DNA of 64,000 nucleotides from Pseudomonas neustonica (GTDB taxonomy: Bacteria > Pseudomonadota > Gammaproteobacteria > Pseudomonadales > Pseudomonadaceae), in the NCBI RefSeq assembly GCF_003797945.1, contig NZ_RKKU01000008.1, forward strand, positions 62,001 to 126,000, read 5' to 3'. A model generated the notes under the pieces. That model had not been told where the DNA came from and did no database searches. It worked only from the letters and a program-made list of their open reading frames with translations. The stretch's first letter is position 1; every line of letters starts with the position of its first letter. Made by a program: the position numbers and the translations under genes. This document shows, piece by piece, positions 50,291-60,319 of this stretch.

Positions 50291-51889
50291 ATGTCAGCTT
50301 ATCAAAACGACATCAAAGCAGCTGCCGAGCTGAAAGAACAAGCAGGTAGTGGCTGGAGCGCTATCAACCCAGAATCCGTCGCTCGCATGCGTGCGCAGAA
50401 CCGCTTCAAGACCGGTCTGGATGTTGCCAAGTACACCGCGGCTATCATGCGCAAGGATATGGCTGAATACGACGCCGACTCCTCTGTCTACACCCAGTCT
50501 TTGGGTTGCTGGCACGGCTTCATCGGTCAGCAGAAGCTGATCTCCATCAAGAAGCACCTGAAAACCACTAACAAGCGCTACCTGTACCTGTCTGGTTGGA
50601 TGGTTGCTGCACTGCGCTCCGAATTCGGCCCGCTGCCAGACCAGTCCATGCACGAGAAAACCTCTGTGTCTGCGCTGATCGAAGAGCTTTACACCTTCCT
50701 GCGCCAGGCTGACGCTCGTGAACTGGATCTGCTGTTCACCGCCCTTGACGACGCTCGCAAAGCCGGTGACAACGCCAAGGCTGCTGAAATCCAGGCTCAG
50801 ATCGATAACTACGAAACTCACGTTGTGCCGATCATCGCTGATATCGACGCTGGTTTCGGTAACGCCGAAGCGACCTACCTGCTGGCCAAGCAGATGATCG
50901 AGGCCGGTGCTTGCTGCATCCAGATCGAAAACCAGGTTTCCGATGAGAAGCAGTGCGGCCACCAGGACGGCAAAGTAACCGTTCCTCACTCCGACTTCCT
51001 CGCCAAGATCAACGCTGTTCGTTACGCGTTCCTCGAGCTGGGCGTTGACGACGGTGTTATCGTTGCACGTACCGACTCACTGGGTGCTGGCCTGACCAAG
51101 CAGATCGCTGTTACCAACGAGCCGGGCGACCTGGGCGACCAGTACAACGCTTTCCTTGACGGCGACTACATCACCAGCGCTGACGACATCAACAACGGCG
51201 ACGTTGTAATCAAGTCCAACGGCAAGCTGCTCAAGCCCAAGCGTCTTGCTTCCGGTCTGTTCCAGTTCCGCAAGGACACCGGTATTGACCGCGTTGTTCT
51301 GGACTGCATCACCAGCCTGCAGAACGGTGCTGACCTGCTGTGGATCGAAACCGAGAAGCCGCACGTTGGCCAGATCGCTGAGATGGTTAACCGTATCCGC
51401 GAAGTGGTTCCTAACGCGAAACTGGTTTACAACAACAGCCCGTCCTTCAACTGGACCCTGAGCTTCCGTCAGCAGGCATACGATGCGATGGCTGAGGCTG
51501 GCAAGGACGTTTCTGCCTACGACCGCGCCAAGCTGATGAGCGTTGAGTATGACGAAACTGAACTGGCTCAAGTGGCTGACGAGAATATCCGTACCTTCCA
51601 GGCTGATGCAGCCCGTGAAGCAGGTATTTTCCACCACCTGATCACTCTGCCGACTTACCACACTGCTGCGCTGTCTACCGACAACCTGGCAAAAGGTTAC
51701 TTCGACAAGGAAGGTATGCTGGCTTACGTGAAAGGCGTTCAGCGCGAAGAAATTCGCCAGGGCATCGCCTGCGTTAAGCACCAGAATATGGCTGGCTCCG
51801 ATATCGGCGACAACCATAAAGAGTACTTCGCTGGTGAAGCTGCTCTGAAAGCGGGTGGTAAAGACAACACCATGAACCAGTTCGGCTGA
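50291..51889 (+). CDS. aceA: Isocitrate lyase
   Basis: A 532-residue isocitrate lyase of the longer bacterial class. It splits isocitrate into succinate and glyoxylate, the first step of the glyoxylate shunt. The catalytic loop is KQCGH (about 219-223, Cys as the base), and GCWHGFIG, DIDAGFGNAEATYLL and YNNSPSFNW are conserved substrate-site segments. I chose the ATG at 50291 with AGGATGG upstream rather than an upstream GTG. Codon use is highly biased toward optimal codons, which suggests strong expression and explains a long shadow frame on the other strand. A strong terminator follows. Confidence 0.97.
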   Translation: MSAYQNDIKAAAELKEQAGSGWSAINPESVARMRAQNRFKTGLDVAKYTAAIMRKDMAEYDADSSVYTQSLGCWHGFIGQQKLISIKKHLKTTNKRYLYLSGWMVAALRSEFGPLPDQSMHEKTSVSALIEELYTFLRQADARELDLLFTALDDARKAGDNAKAAEIQAQIDNYETHVVPIIADIDAGFGNAEATYLLAKQMIEAGACCIQIENQVSDEKQCGHQDGKVTVPHSDFLAKINAVRYAFLELGVDDGVIVARTDSLGAGLTKQIAVTNEPGDLGDQYNAFLDGDYITSADDINNGDVVIKSNGKLLKPKRLASGLFQFRKDTGIDRVVLDCITSLQNGADLLWIETEKPHVGQIAEMVNRIREVVPNAKLVYNNSPSFNWTLSFRQQAYDAMAEAGKDVSAYDRAKLMSVEYDETELAQVADENIRTFQADAAREAGIFHHLITLPTYHTAALSTDNLAKGYFDKEGMLAYVKGVQREEIRQGIACVKHQNMAGSDIGDNHKEYFAGEAALKAGGKDNTMNQFG

Positions 51890-51926
51890 TAGCGGACCGG
51901 TATCCCGGCCGAGAGGCCTTGGTGTA

Positions 51927-51959
51927 GAAAAGGGGCTACCTTCGGGTAGCCCCTTTTTT
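51927..51959 (+). terminator. Terminator after aceA
   Basis: AAAAGGGGCTACC and GGTAGCCCCTTTTTT form a 13-bp stem around a short TTCG-type loop with a T run. Classic intrinsic terminator. Confidence 0.95.
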
Positions 51960-52034
51960 CTATCTCGTATTGATTGGCTCAGGTAGAATGCGCGCCAATC
52001 TACCTCCTCTGCTCTACTCAACTAGGCTTTTGTT

Positions 52035-52481
52035 ATGGCACGTCTGCAGCTCGAATTCCCGGAAAACCAGTTTTATTTCACGACCCAACTAACGGTACGT
52101 ATCACCGACATAAACTCGGCCAACCACTTGGCCAACGATTCGATGATCTCTATGATCTCCGAGGCGCGTGCCCGCTTTCTTTACCAATTTGGTATTGAGG
52201 AAGTCAGCGAGAGAGGCGTAGGCATTATCGTCACCGACCTGGCTACGACCTATCTGCGTGAGGCCTTTGCAAGAGACGCACTGGTTTTTGAGGTAGGCTT
52301 GATGGATCTCAACAAATACGGTGGCGACATCATCTTCCGTATCAGCAAGTCCGGTAATGGTGAGCAGGTTGCGCTGGCAAAGTCAGGCTTCGTGTTTTAT
52401 CACTTCGAGAGCTCAAAGGTACGCCCAATGCCGGAAGATTTCCGCGTTCGCTTCCCCGGTGTAAACTCACTGGAAGAGTAA
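52035..52481 (+). CDS. Hotdog-fold acyl-CoA thioesterase
   Basis: A 148-residue single-hotdog protein of the 4-hydroxybenzoyl-CoA/YbgC thioesterase group. It has TVRITDINSANHLANDSMISMISEARARFLYQFG, where Asp-x-Asn-x-x-x-His replaces the usual Asp-x-x-x-x-x-Tyr pattern near the active site. The substrate is unknown. The gene lies between two terminators and forms its own unit. Confidence 0.82.
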   Translation: MARLQLEFPENQFYFTTQLTVRITDINSANHLANDSMISMISEARARFLYQFGIEEVSERGVGIIVTDLATTYLREAFARDALVFEVGLMDLNKYGGDIIFRISKSGNGEQVALAKSGFVFYHFESSKVRPMPEDFRVRFPGVNSLEE

Positions 52482-52505
52482 CTGGTTACCTAAAGATATA
52501 AGCAT

Positions 52506-52537
52506 AAAAAAACCCGGCCTAAGCCGGGTTTTTTTGG
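52506..52537. terminator. Bidirectional terminator between thioesterase and oprF
   Basis: AAAAAAACCCGGC and GCCGGGTTTTTTT flank a CTAA loop, with runs on both sides for the two converging genes. Confidence 0.95.
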
Positions 52538-52549
52538 TCTGGTACGTTA

Positions 52550-53506
52550 TTAACGTACTTCAACTTCTGCTTCAACTTCTGCTTCAACGCGGCGGTTCAT
52601 TGAACGGCCTTCAGCAGTTGAGTTGTCAGCAATCGGACGAGCTTCACCGTAACCGGCTGAGCTTACGCGCGAACCATCAACGCCTTCACCGATCAGTGCT
52701 TCGCGGACAGCATTGGCGCGACGCTCAGACAGGTTCTGGTTGTAGCTATCGCTACCGACGGAGTCAGTGTGACCTTCAACGGTAGTAGTCACGGAAGGAT
52801 AAGTCTTCATGAACTCAGCCAGGCTCTGGATGTCTTGACGGTATTCTGGACGGATAGTGTCCTTGTCAAAGTCAAACAGCACGTCCAGTTCTACGCGAAC
52901 TGACTGCATTTCAGGTGCTGGCTCTGGCTGTGGCATTGGTGCAGGAGCAGCGGCAACGACGGGCTCTTCTTTCTTGGAGCCGAAGTTGATGCCCAAGCCT
53001 ACGCCAGCCTGCCATTCGGTGTTGCCATGGTCAAAGCCATACAGCGCATCAAGACCAGCCTTCACGAAGAAGTTTTCGTTCAGGTAGTTTTTGATACCAA
53101 CGCCGGCCATAGCCATAGTGGTGCGATCGTCTTGGCTGGTACCGACTTGCTCAAGCTCTTGGTGAGCCAGGCCAGCGGATACGTAAGGACGGATATTGCT
53201 GTTGCCAAAGTGATAAACCGCTTCAACCTGAGCCAGTTTGCCGTCGAGGTTGGTGTTGGTGCTATCGTCTTCCAGGCCTTTGTACTTACCCAGGCCAATG
53301 TTAAGCAATACGTCATCAGTAACGAAGTAACCGAGGCTACCACCCACCAGGGTGCCGTCGTTCATGTCGTATTTGCTGTCGCTGAAGTAGCGATCCGCGA
53401 AAGCTTCTACTTCCACAGAACCCTGCTGGCTCATTGCCATCGCAGGAATGCTGGAGGCAGCAATCACAGAACCAACAACGATACCCACAGTGTTTTTCAA
53501 TTTCAT
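52550..53506 (-). CDS. oprF: Outer membrane porin OprF (OmpA family)
   Basis: A 318-residue protein. Residues 1-24 are a signal peptide (VGSVIAASSIPAMAMS), about 27-180 an eight-strand beta barrel, then an Ala/Pro linker (VVAAAPAPMPQPEPAPEM) and an OmpA C-terminal domain (about 205-318) with the peptidoglycan-binding NQNLSERRANAVREAL and TVEGHTDSVGS. OprF anchors the outer membrane to peptidoglycan and is a slow porin. The tail ends with the repeated VEAEVEAEVEVR, matched by a 12-bp DNA tandem repeat at 52561-52584. It follows sigX on the same strand, the standard SigX-OprF pair. Confidence 0.95.
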   Translation of the reverse strand: MKLKNTVGIVVGSVIAASSIPAMAMSQQGSVEVEAFADRYFSDSKYDMNDGTLVGGSLGYFVTDDVLLNIGLGKYKGLEDDSTNTNLDGKLAQVEAVYHFGNSNIRPYVSAGLAHQELEQVGTSQDDRTTMAMAGVGIKNYLNENFFVKAGLDALYGFDHGNTEWQAGVGLGINFGSKKEEPVVAAAPAPMPQPEPAPEMQSVRVELDVLFDFDKDTIRPEYRQDIQSLAEFMKTYPSVTTTVEGHTDSVGSDSYNQNLSERRANAVREALIGEGVDGSRVSSAGYGEARPIADNSTAEGRSMNRRVEAEVEAEVEVR

Positions 53507-53596
53507 TATTGAATCCCCATCAAATCCATTAGGACGTTAACTTTACGTAAAGCTCTTGTGTAGTATAACTGAAATACACTAACAACTATACAAGCC

Positions 53597-54181
53597 TTAT
53601 ATAAAAGGACTGTCAATCTGATTACGCAGTTTTTCCAGTGCTCTTTTATAGCGCATTTTGGTCGCGCTTAATCCCATGCGCATAATATCGGCAATTTCTT
53701 GGAACTCAAGTTCCGCAACAAAACGCAAAACCAGTATTTCTCTATCAATAGGATTGACGTGAGAAAGCAGTGCATTCAGCCCTGGAGCCTCTCCTGCAAT
53801 GGGCTCTGGCTCGATCGCCTCGTCCTGGTCATCAAGGCTCAAGGCGTCTAGCAGGCGCCTTTTCCGCTTTTCTTTGCGGTACTGAGTGATGCACTCATTG
53901 TAAGTAATGCTATATAGCCAGGTTTTGAACTTAGCCTTTCCTTCGAATTGCTTAAGGCCGTGCAAGACTTTCAGCATGACCTCTTGGCAGACGTCATCCG
54001 CGTCCCTTTCGTTGCCTAGATAACGCGCGCACACATTAAAAAGCGTCCGCTGATAGCGACGCATGAGCTCTTCATAGGCAATAGTAGTGTGAAGCAGTTC
54101 AACTTTTGCAGCGTTGACCAAATCTTCATCACTCAGTGTTGCCGGATTATAGCGGCGGCGAGGCTCGTTACGACTGGTCAA
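53597..54181 (-). CDS. sigX: ECF sigma factor SigX
   Basis: A 194-residue extracytoplasmic-function sigma factor with region 2 (ELMRRYQRTLFNVCARYLGNERDADDVCQEVMLKVLHGL) and region 4 (LVLRFVAELEFQEIADIMRMGLSATKMRYKRALEKLR). These match Pseudomonas SigX closely, which drives oprF and membrane fluidity genes and needs no dedicated anti-sigma factor gene here. cmpX is directly upstream and oprF downstream, the standard order. Confidence 0.95.
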   Translation of the reverse strand: MTSRNEPRRRYNPATLSDEDLVNAAKVELLHTTIAYEELMRRYQRTLFNVCARYLGNERDADDVCQEVMLKVLHGLKQFEGKAKFKTWLYSITYNECITQYRKEKRKRRLLDALSLDDQDEAIEPEPIAGEAPGLNALLSHVNPIDREILVLRFVAELEFQEIADIMRMGLSATKMRYKRALEKLRNQIDSPFI

Positions 54182-54220
54182 GGCTTGGGTATCTTTGCTG
54201 CAAAACAGAGGTAATCACGA

Positions 54221-55042
54221 TCAACGGGACACTTTTTCAGACGTCAGGGTGTTATTGGCAATGGAAACCAACTGTCCGTCGTCAGTCAATATCGAGGTTT
54301 TGACCGTGCCAATTTCTTCAATGCTACCCTCCAGCTCGCCGACAGTGATCCGGTCGCCTACCTCATACAGTTCACGCACATAAATACCGGCAATGATCTG
54401 GCTGACCGTTTGCTTGCTACCCAAGCCGAGCGCGAGCGCTGCGGCACCACCAAAGGTGATCAGCACAATGCCGATGACCATGTTCAAAAGGGCCGTCTCG
54501 ATCTGCAGCTGGCCTATGGCAAGCGATACGGTAATGATGACCAGTAAGCCCTGGACAAATCGGCCCAAGCCACTCGCGTAATCAACGCCCATGCTTTCAG
54601 CTGCACCGCGCACTACGCCGTTCACCAAGTGCGAAAGAAGAAGCCCTGCCAGCAGTATTAGCGCCGCGCCAAACACTTTGGGCAAATAGAGAGTGAACAC
54701 ATCCAGGGTAGAAGATACCCGCGCCAGTCCAAGGGATTCCGCGGCCGATACAATAAAGGTGAGAACGACAAACCAGTAAACCACTTTGCCGATGATCACC
54801 GATACCGAGGAAGTGATGCCTGCGCGTGCCAGCATCTTGTTGACACCGGCGCCGCCCATTAAGCGATCCAGTCCCAGCTTGGCCAAGCCTTTGCTAAGCA
54901 CCGCATCAACTACCTTGGCGATAACAAAGCCGAGCAGGATAATAAATAACGCTGCAATGAGGTCAGGTACAAAAGAGGCAACCTTGCTCCACAAGGTGGT
55001 CATCGCGGCAACGAAACTCTGGCTCCAGACGTCAAATTCCAT
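54221..55042 (-). CDS. cmpX: MscS-like mechanosensitive channel CmpX
   Basis: A 273-residue MscS-family membrane protein. Helices include FVPDLIAALFIILLGFVIAKVVDAVLSKG and VVYWFVVLTFIVSAAESLGL; the MscS beta domain is IIAGIYVRELYEVGDRITVGELEGSIEEIGTVKTSILT. CmpX adjusts membrane tension and affects SigX activity in P. aeruginosa. The gene sits between cfrX (12 bp upstream) and sigX (39 bp downstream), so the three are likely co-transcribed. Confidence 0.92.
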   Translation of the reverse strand: MEFDVWSQSFVAAMTTLWSKVASFVPDLIAALFIILLGFVIAKVVDAVLSKGLAKLGLDRLMGGAGVNKMLARAGITSSVSVIIGKVVYWFVVLTFIVSAAESLGLARVSSTLDVFTLYLPKVFGAALILLAGLLLSHLVNGVVRGAAESMGVDYASGLGRFVQGLLVIITVSLAIGQLQIETALLNMVIGIVLITFGGAAALALGLGSKQTVSQIIAGIYVRELYEVGDRITVGELEGSIEEIGTVKTSILTDDGQLVSIANNTLTSEKVSR

Positions 55043-55054
55043 GGTGGTCTCTTA

Positions 55055-55309
55055 TTAAATATCGTTTTCAGGTTGGACTGCAGTAACACTTCGCTTCACC
55101 GGTTTTAGGTGGCGCGCTCCACGTGCGCCACCCTCGGACAAGACCCAGCCCCAGCGAGTGAACAGGTTGATCAGGTCAAAAACCCCACCGCGAATGTGAG
55201 CCTTGTGCAGCACTTGATCCAGGCGGCGATCTTCTCGATCAGCTCCCTGATATTCGCCATCGTCTTGCAGCAGATGACGCAGCCTGCTTTCTAAGGGATC
55301 TTCAGACAT
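55055..55309 (-). CDS. cfrX: Small conserved protein, CfrX-like
   Basis: An 84-residue protein with no clear domain. It begins MSEDPLESRLRHLLQDDGEYQGADREDRRLDQVLHKAHIRGGVFDLINLFTRWGWVLSEG; its position directly before cmpX-sigX-oprF and its size match CfrX of P. aeruginosa. AGGAGG lies close to the ATG. Function is unknown. The CorA-like gene cmaX, next in P. aeruginosa, is not here. Confidence 0.8.
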   Translation of the reverse strand: MSEDPLESRLRHLLQDDGEYQGADREDRRLDQVLHKAHIRGGVFDLINLFTRWGWVLSEGGARGARHLKPVKRSVTAVQPENDI

Positions 55310-55398
55310 GTTGCCTCCTGGGAAAAGCGCACAGCAGATGCGCCAAGGGGGAAGACTGGCGCGTCTTCCCCCTTGTCAGCAACATGCGCAGCTACTAC

Positions 55399-55884
55399 TT
55401 ATTCCGGCATGCTCAACGCTGTAGGCGATACGATTATGCCGTTATTATCTGCATAGACGTATTCACCAGGCTTAAAGGTCACTCCGGCAAAGCTGACCGT
55501 GATATTGAGATCGCCAATGCCACGCTTGTCAGTCTTCATCGGGTGACTAGCCAGCGCCTGAATCCCCAGCGGGGTTTGCGCCAACACATCTACGTCGCGC
55601 ACGCAGCCGTAAATGATAATGCCCTCCCAGCCGTTTTTAGCCGCTTTTTCAGCCAGCATATCGCCCAGTAGGGCTCTGCGAAAAGATCCGCCGCCATCGA
55701 CGACCATGACTTTTCCGCGGCCATCCTGATCGACTTGCTCTTTGACGATAGAGTTATCCTCATGGCATTTGACCGTAACGATCTCACCGCCAAAGGAGTC
55801 ATGGCCGCCAAAGTTACTGAAAATCGGCTCAACAACATCTACGTCCGGGTAGGCATCGCATAGATCTGGCGTTACATAATGCAT
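55399..55884 (-). CDS. rraA: RraA-family protein (RNase E activity regulator / HMG aldolase fold)
   Basis: A 161-residue protein of the RraA family. It has [58 protein letters not shown], and [10 protein letters not shown]. In E. coli RraA binds and inhibits RNase E; in Pseudomonas the same fold includes 4-hydroxy-4-methyl-2-oxoglutarate aldolases, and the GDMLA-x-GxVRD metal-binding pattern leaves either role open. AAGGAG precedes the ATG. It sits 35 bp after ppsA on the same strand. Confidence 0.9.
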   Translation of the reverse strand: MHYVTPDLCDAYPDVDVVEPIFSNFGGHDSFGGEIVTVKCHEDNSIVKEQVDQDGRGKVMVVDGGGSFRRALLGDMLAEKAAKNGWEGIIIYGCVRDVDVLAQTPLGIQALASHPMKTDKRGIGDLNITVSFAGVTFKPGEYVYADNNGIIVSPTALSMPE

Positions 55885-55919
55885 TGCGTTCTCCTTGAAG
55901 ACTGGATTTGCAGTTGCTC

Positions 55920-58289
55920 TTACTTGCCATTCTCGGCCAGGAAGAACCAGGTGTCCATGACCGAATCAGGGTTCAGTGACACGCTTTCGATGCCCTGATC
56001 CATCAGCCATTGGGCTAGATCAGGATGATCCGAAGGTCCTTGACCGCAAATACCAATGTACTTGCCTGCATCGCGGCATGCGGAAATAGCCATGCTCAGC
56101 AACTTCTTCACCGCCGCATTCCGCTCGTCAAACAGGTGCGCGATGATGCCCGAGTCGCGATCCAGGCCCAATGTCAGCTGAGTCAGGTCATTGGAGCCAA
56201 TAGAGAAACCGTCAAAGTGTTCAAGGAACTCATCTGCTAACAACGCATTGGCGGGCAGTTCGCACATCATGATCAGGCGCAGGCCATTCTCGCCACGTTT
56301 CAACCCATTCTCGCCCAGCAGCTCTACTACTTGCTTGGCTTCGCCGACGGTGCGCACGAAGGGAATCATGATCTCGACGTTGGTAAGGCCCATCTCGTCC
56401 CGAACACGCTTCATCGCGCGACATTCCAGCTCAAAGCAGTCACGGAAAGAGTCGCTGATATAGCGCGAGGCGCCCCGGAACCCAAGCATCGGATTTTCTT
56501 CTTCCGGCTCGTACAGACGGCCACCGATCAGATTGGCGTATTCGTTGGACTTGAAGTCCGACATGCGCACGATGACCTTTTTCGGCCAAAAGGCTGCAGC
56601 CAATGTGCTGATACCTTCAACCAGCTTGTCAACGTAGAAGCCGACCGGGTCGTTATAACCGGCTATGCGCTTTTGCACGCTTTCCTTGACGTCTGCGGGC
56701 AGGCTGTCAAAGTTCAGCAGCGCCTTGGGGTGAACGCCAATCATGCGATTGATGATGAACTCCAGACGCGCCAGGCCCACACCTTCATTCGGCAGGTTGG
56801 CAAAGTCGAAGGCTCGATCCGGGTTACCCACGTTCATCATGATCTTGAACGGAATGGGCGGCATGGCATCAACGCTGTTCTTCTTGATGTCGAACGACAG
56901 CTGACCAGAATAAATAAGGCCGGTATCGCCTTCAGCACAGGAAACAGTGACTTCCTGACCTTCTTTCAGCTCGGTTGTAGCGTTACCACAGCCGACCACA
57001 GCGGGAATGCCTAGCTCGCGAGCGATAATCGCAGCGTGACAGGTACGACCACCACGGTTGGTCACGATGGCACTGGCACGCTTCATGACAGGTTCCCAGT
57101 CGGGGTCGGTCATGTCGGAAACCAAAACGTCGCCAGGCTGAACCTTGTCCATTTCTGATACATCGTTAACGATGCGTACAGGGCCAGCACCAATGCGCTG
57201 ACCGATGGCACGACCTTCAACCAGAACGGTACCCTTCTCTTTCAGCAGGTAGCGCTCCATGACATTGGCGGTGGTGCGGCTCTTCACTGTTTCAGGACGC
57301 GCCTGAACGATATAAAGCTTATTATCGTCGCCGTCTTTGGCCCACTCGATATCCATTGGGCGGCCATAATGCTGCTCAATGATGACCGCCTGCTTTGACA
57401 AATTAACGATCTCTTCGTCAGTCAGGCAAAACCGACTGCGCTCAGCCAGGTCGACATCAACGGTTTTAACTGAGCGGCCAGCCTTGGCTTCATCGCCATA
57501 CACCATCTTGATCGCTTTACTACCCAGATTGCGGCGCAGGATTGATGGACGGCCAGCAGCCAAAGTAGGCTTGTGAACATAGAATTCGTCAGGGTTGACT
57601 GCACCCTGCACTACCGTCTCCCCTAGGCCGTAGGCGCCAGTAATAAAGACGACGTCGCGGAAGCCTGATTCGGTATCGAGCGTAAACATGACACCCGCAG
57701 TACCGGTCTCAGAACGCACCATGCGCTGTACGCCAGCAGACAGAGCGACCAGTTTGTGGTCAAAGCCCTGATGCACGCGGTAAGAGATAGCGCGGTCGTT
57801 GAACAGCGAGGCAAATACTTCCTTGGCGGCGTAAATCACGTTATCGACGCCGCGGATATTCAGGAAGGTTTCCTGCTGGCCAGCAAAGGACGCATCCGGA
57901 AGGTCCTCTGCTGTCGCCGAGGAGCGCACGGCAACGGCCAGGTTCGGGTTGCCGTCCGACAGCTTGGCAAACTCGTCACGAATGGCCTTGTCCAGCGCAG
58001 GCGGAAAATCAGCCTCCATCACCCATTGGCGGATCTGCGCGCCGGCCTGAGCCAGAGCGTTCACATCATCGACATCGAGCTTGTCCAGGACAGCATTGAT
58101 GCGGTCGTTGAGGCCACTTTGCTCGAGGAACTCGCGATAGGCGTCTGCCGTGGTGGCAAAGCCGCCGGGAACCGAAACACCGGCATTGGCCAGATTGCTG
58201 ATCATTTCGCCGAGAGAAGCATTTTTGCCCCCGACCCGCTCTACATCGTCAACGCCCAGCTGCTCGAAGGACACTACGTACTCTAACAA
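55920..58289 (-). CDS. ppsA: Phosphoenolpyruvate synthase
   Basis: A 789-residue enzyme that makes PEP from pyruvate and ATP for gluconeogenesis. Domains are the PPDK/PEP-binding ATP-grasp (about 1-340), the phosphohistidine domain with [23 protein letters not shown] (catalytic His near 425) and the C-terminal PEP-utilising barrel with [17 protein letters not shown] and the late [15 protein letters not shown] chose the TTG at 58289 because it is followed by [11 protein letters not shown], the family's N-terminus (MVEYVVSL in P. aeruginosa), and has GGAGAGA five bases upstream; a start at 58367 adds unlike sequence. Divergent from its regulator ppsR. Confidence 0.95.
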   Translation of the reverse strand: MLEYVVSFEQLGVDDVERVGGKNASLGEMISNLANAGVSVPGGFATTADAYREFLEQSGLNDRINAVLDKLDVDDVNALAQAGAQIRQWVMEADFPPALDKAIRDEFAKLSDGNPNLAVAVRSSATAEDLPDASFAGQQETFLNIRGVDNVIYAAKEVFASLFNDRAISYRVHQGFDHKLVALSAGVQRMVRSETGTAGVMFTLDTESGFRDVVFITGAYGLGETVVQGAVNPDEFYVHKPTLAAGRPSILRRNLGSKAIKMVYGDEAKAGRSVKTVDVDLAERSRFCLTDEEIVNLSKQAVIIEQHYGRPMDIEWAKDGDDNKLYIVQARPETVKSRTTANVMERYLLKEKGTVLVEGRAIGQRIGAGPVRIVNDVSEMDKVQPGDVLVSDMTDPDWEPVMKRASAIVTNRGGRTCHAAIIARELGIPAVVGCGNATTELKEGQEVTVSCAEGDTGLIYSGQLSFDIKKNSVDAMPPIPFKIMMNVGNPDRAFDFANLPNEGVGLARLEFIINRMIGVHPKALLNFDSLPADVKESVQKRIAGYNDPVGFYVDKLVEGISTLAAAFWPKKVIVRMSDFKSNEYANLIGGRLYEPEEENPMLGFRGASRYISDSFRDCFELECRAMKRVRDEMGLTNVEIMIPFVRTVGEAKQVVELLGENGLKRGENGLRLIMMCELPANALLADEFLEHFDGFSIGSNDLTQLTLGLDRDSGIIAHLFDERNAAVKKLLSMAISACRDAGKYIGICGQGPSDHPDLAQWLMDQGIESVSLNPDSVMDTWFFLAENGK

Positions 58290-58445
58290 GGTGATCTCTC
58301 CGTCAATCAATGAATTAGTCGGCGACCGCAACGGGCTCGACTGGTTTGCCCGCAACAAATGCGCCACAATGCCGTTTTACGAGTGTGTCGGGCCTGAGCT
58401 CACAATCACGCTCTTCATGGAATACGACATCTTAAGGCTTCGCGA

Positions 58446-59264
58446 ATGAAACGCACTGCTTTTTTCATTTCTGATGGCACCGGCATTACTGCCGAAACGC
58501 TAGGTCAGAGCCTGCTGGCTCAGTTTGAGAACATTCAGTTCACCAAGCTGCTGCGGCCCTATGTCGATACCGTTGAAAAAGCGCGAGACATGGTACAACA
58601 AATCAATGCTGCTGCCGAGAAAGATGCAGAGCGCCCCATCATTTTTGATACCGTGGTCAACAACGATATACGTCAGGAATTGGCTAAATCCAGCGGCTAC
58701 ATGATTGATATCTTCTCTACGTTCCTTGCCCCTCTGGAGCAGGAGTTGGGCGACGGCTCGTCCTATTCGGTAGGCAAAACCCACTCGATTCAGCACAACA
58801 CGCACTACAAAGACCGTATTGACGCGGTGCACTACGCCATGGATAACGACGATGGCGCCAGGACACACCATTACACTCAGGCCGACATCATTCTGGTCGG
58901 GGTGTCACGTTGTGGTAAGACACCAAGCTGCCTTTATCTCGCTTTGCAATACGGCATTCGCGCAGCGAACTATCCCTTGACCGAAGACGATATGGAGAGC
59001 CTGCAGCTGCCCAAGGCGCTGAAGGAAAACAAGGCCAAGCTCTTTGGTTTGACGATTGATGCTGAGCGTCTGGCCGGTATCCGTAACGAGCGTCGCCCTA
59101 ACAGTCGCTACTCCAGCTTTGCCCAGTGTGAGTTTGAAGTGCGCGAAGTAGAGAATCTTTTCCGTAAGGAAAACATCCCCTACATCAACTCGACTCACTT
59201 CTCGGTTGAGGAGATTTCAGCCAAAATATTGATGCAGATGGGTATCGAGCGACGCTTGAAGTAA
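58446..59264 (+). CDS. ppsR: PEP synthase regulatory protein (kinase/pyrophosphorylase)
   Basis: A 272-residue PSRP protein of the DUF299 family, which phosphorylates PpsA on Thr with ADP and reverses it with phosphate, so switching PEP synthase off and on. The N-terminus is [23 protein letters not shown] and the P-loop is GVSRCGKTP (about 153-161). It lies divergent from ppsA with about 155 bp between, the standard arrangement. Confidence 0.95.
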   Translation: MKRTAFFISDGTGITAETLGQSLLAQFENIQFTKLLRPYVDTVEKARDMVQQINAAAEKDAERPIIFDTVVNNDIRQELAKSSGYMIDIFSTFLAPLEQELGDGSSYSVGKTHSIQHNTHYKDRIDAVHYAMDNDDGARTHHYTQADIILVGVSRCGKTPSCLYLALQYGIRAANYPLTEDDMESLQLPKALKENKAKLFGLTIDAERLAGIRNERRPNSRYSSFAQCEFEVREVENLFRKENIPYINSTHFSVEEISAKILMQMGIERRLK

Positions 59265-59282
59265 CACCTTCAAGTTGTTGTT
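59255..59282 (+). terminator. Hairpin at the ppsR stop
   Basis: CTTGAAG (59255-59261) and CTTCAAG (59268-59274) form a 7-bp stem across the ppsR stop codon, followed by TTGTTGTT. The stem is short, but position and T-rich tail fit a terminator. Confidence 0.65.
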
Positions 59283-59290
59283 AAATATAA

Positions 59291-60319
59291 CTATCCATTT
59301 AACCATTGGCGCAAGTCATTCGGCGATTTGCCTGTCAGGCGTTTGAGAAAACGCCTGAAGTTGGTTCGATCATTGAATTGCAGATAACCCGCGACATCCT
59401 CATTGGTCATACCCCGGCAGAGATACAGATCCAGAGCGATAATGGTGCGCGCACGATCCAGCTGGGCCTGGAACTGGGTGCCCTCGCGCTGAAGACGCCG
59501 CTTGAATGTTGCGGTACTCATACCAAAGTCTGCGGCGACTTGTTCCATACCAGTCAACTTAGATATGTGTGTCGCCAAATACTCATAAAGCGCATCAGTG
59601 AAGCTATCGGGGGCAGGCAGCTGCGACAATTGCAGCCCTGCTTCCTGCTCGGCGATGCGCCCCACTACGGCTGAAGACGGTAGAGCCTTGCTGACAAACT
59701 CGCGCGGTATTCGCATGAAGCTGACAGGGCTTTGAAAACGCAGATGTTCCCCCAGGTGCACCCAATATTGCTCGATATAAGCCGGCTCAGAGTGAGCCAG
59801 GTGATAATGCCAGGGCAGATTGGGCCCGCCTAACTGACGCGCCAGTGCAGTCACCGCTACCATACTGGACTCGATGAGAAACTGCCGATTTTTCCCGGCA
59901 TTGAAGCTATCCAGCCAATAAACGTAGACCGACTGTTCATCCATCCGCAGGACTGGCGCACTTAACGGACTCAGTAGCACCTTGTATTGCTGCAGGTGCT
60001 GTAACGCCTGCAGTAGTGTGTCCGCATGCCACAGCATGTTGCTCGCTGCGCCGTAATGCCCGGGTAGTAACTGCTGCCCATACAGGAAGCCGCTGTCGTC
60101 CGCTCCCAGTAACAAGCGACTATTATCGATCAGACGGTGAAACTGGTTCGCGCTGATGTGCGGGTCGCCGCTGAGCAGGTCGTCATAGAACAATCCGGTT
60201 CCCTTCAGCAGGTGATGGCTTTCTATTCCGCGCGACAGGGCCAGATCAATCAGGTAGGCAGGCTGTGCTCTGGCGGAAATAAATCGCGTCTCGCAGTCCA
60301 GCCAGTTAACCCTGCTCAT
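59291..60319 (-). CDS. AraC-family regulator with Arabinose_bd-type N-terminus
   Basis: A 342-residue regulator. Residues about 15-210 are the N-terminal domain common to OruR/ArgR-type AraC proteins (ARAQPAYLIDLALSRGIESHHLLKG); residues about 235-340 are the AraC HTH pair with MEQVAADFGMSTATFKRRLQREG and DVAGYLQFNDRTNFRRFLKRLTGKSP. I chose the ATG at 60319 because it overlaps the previous stop (ATGA) and gives a normal length. The target is unknown; co-transcription with a degenerate GGDEF protein is notable. Confidence 0.85.
   Translation of the reverse strand: MSRVNWLDCETRFISARAQPAYLIDLALSRGIESHHLLKGTGLFYDDLLSGDPHISANQFHRLIDNSRLLLGADDSGFLYGQQLLPGHYGAASNMLWHADTLLQALQHLQQYKVLLSPLSAPVLRMDEQSVYVYWLDSFNAGKNRQFLIESSMVAVTALARQLGGPNLPWHYHLAHSEPAYIEQYWVHLGEHLRFQSPVSFMRIPREFVSKALPSSAVVGRIAEQEAGLQLSQLPAPDSFTDALYEYLATHISKLTGMEQVAADFGMSTATFKRRLQREGTQFQAQLDRARTIIALDLYLCRGMTNEDVAGYLQFNDRTNFRRFLKRLTGKSPNDLRQWLNG

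Noticed and set aside
51077-52021. A 314-codon open frame on the minus strand opposite aceA
   Set aside because: It mirrors a highly codon-biased gene, has no family likeness and no ribosome site. Such long antisense frames are expected opposite strongly biased genes.
53027-53512. A 161-codon frame on the plus strand opposite oprF
   Set aside because: Shadow of oprF; the oprF product is certain from its OmpA domain.
56331-57014. A 227-codon frame on the plus strand opposite ppsA
   Set aside because: Shadow frame; ppsA motifs are complete on the minus strand.
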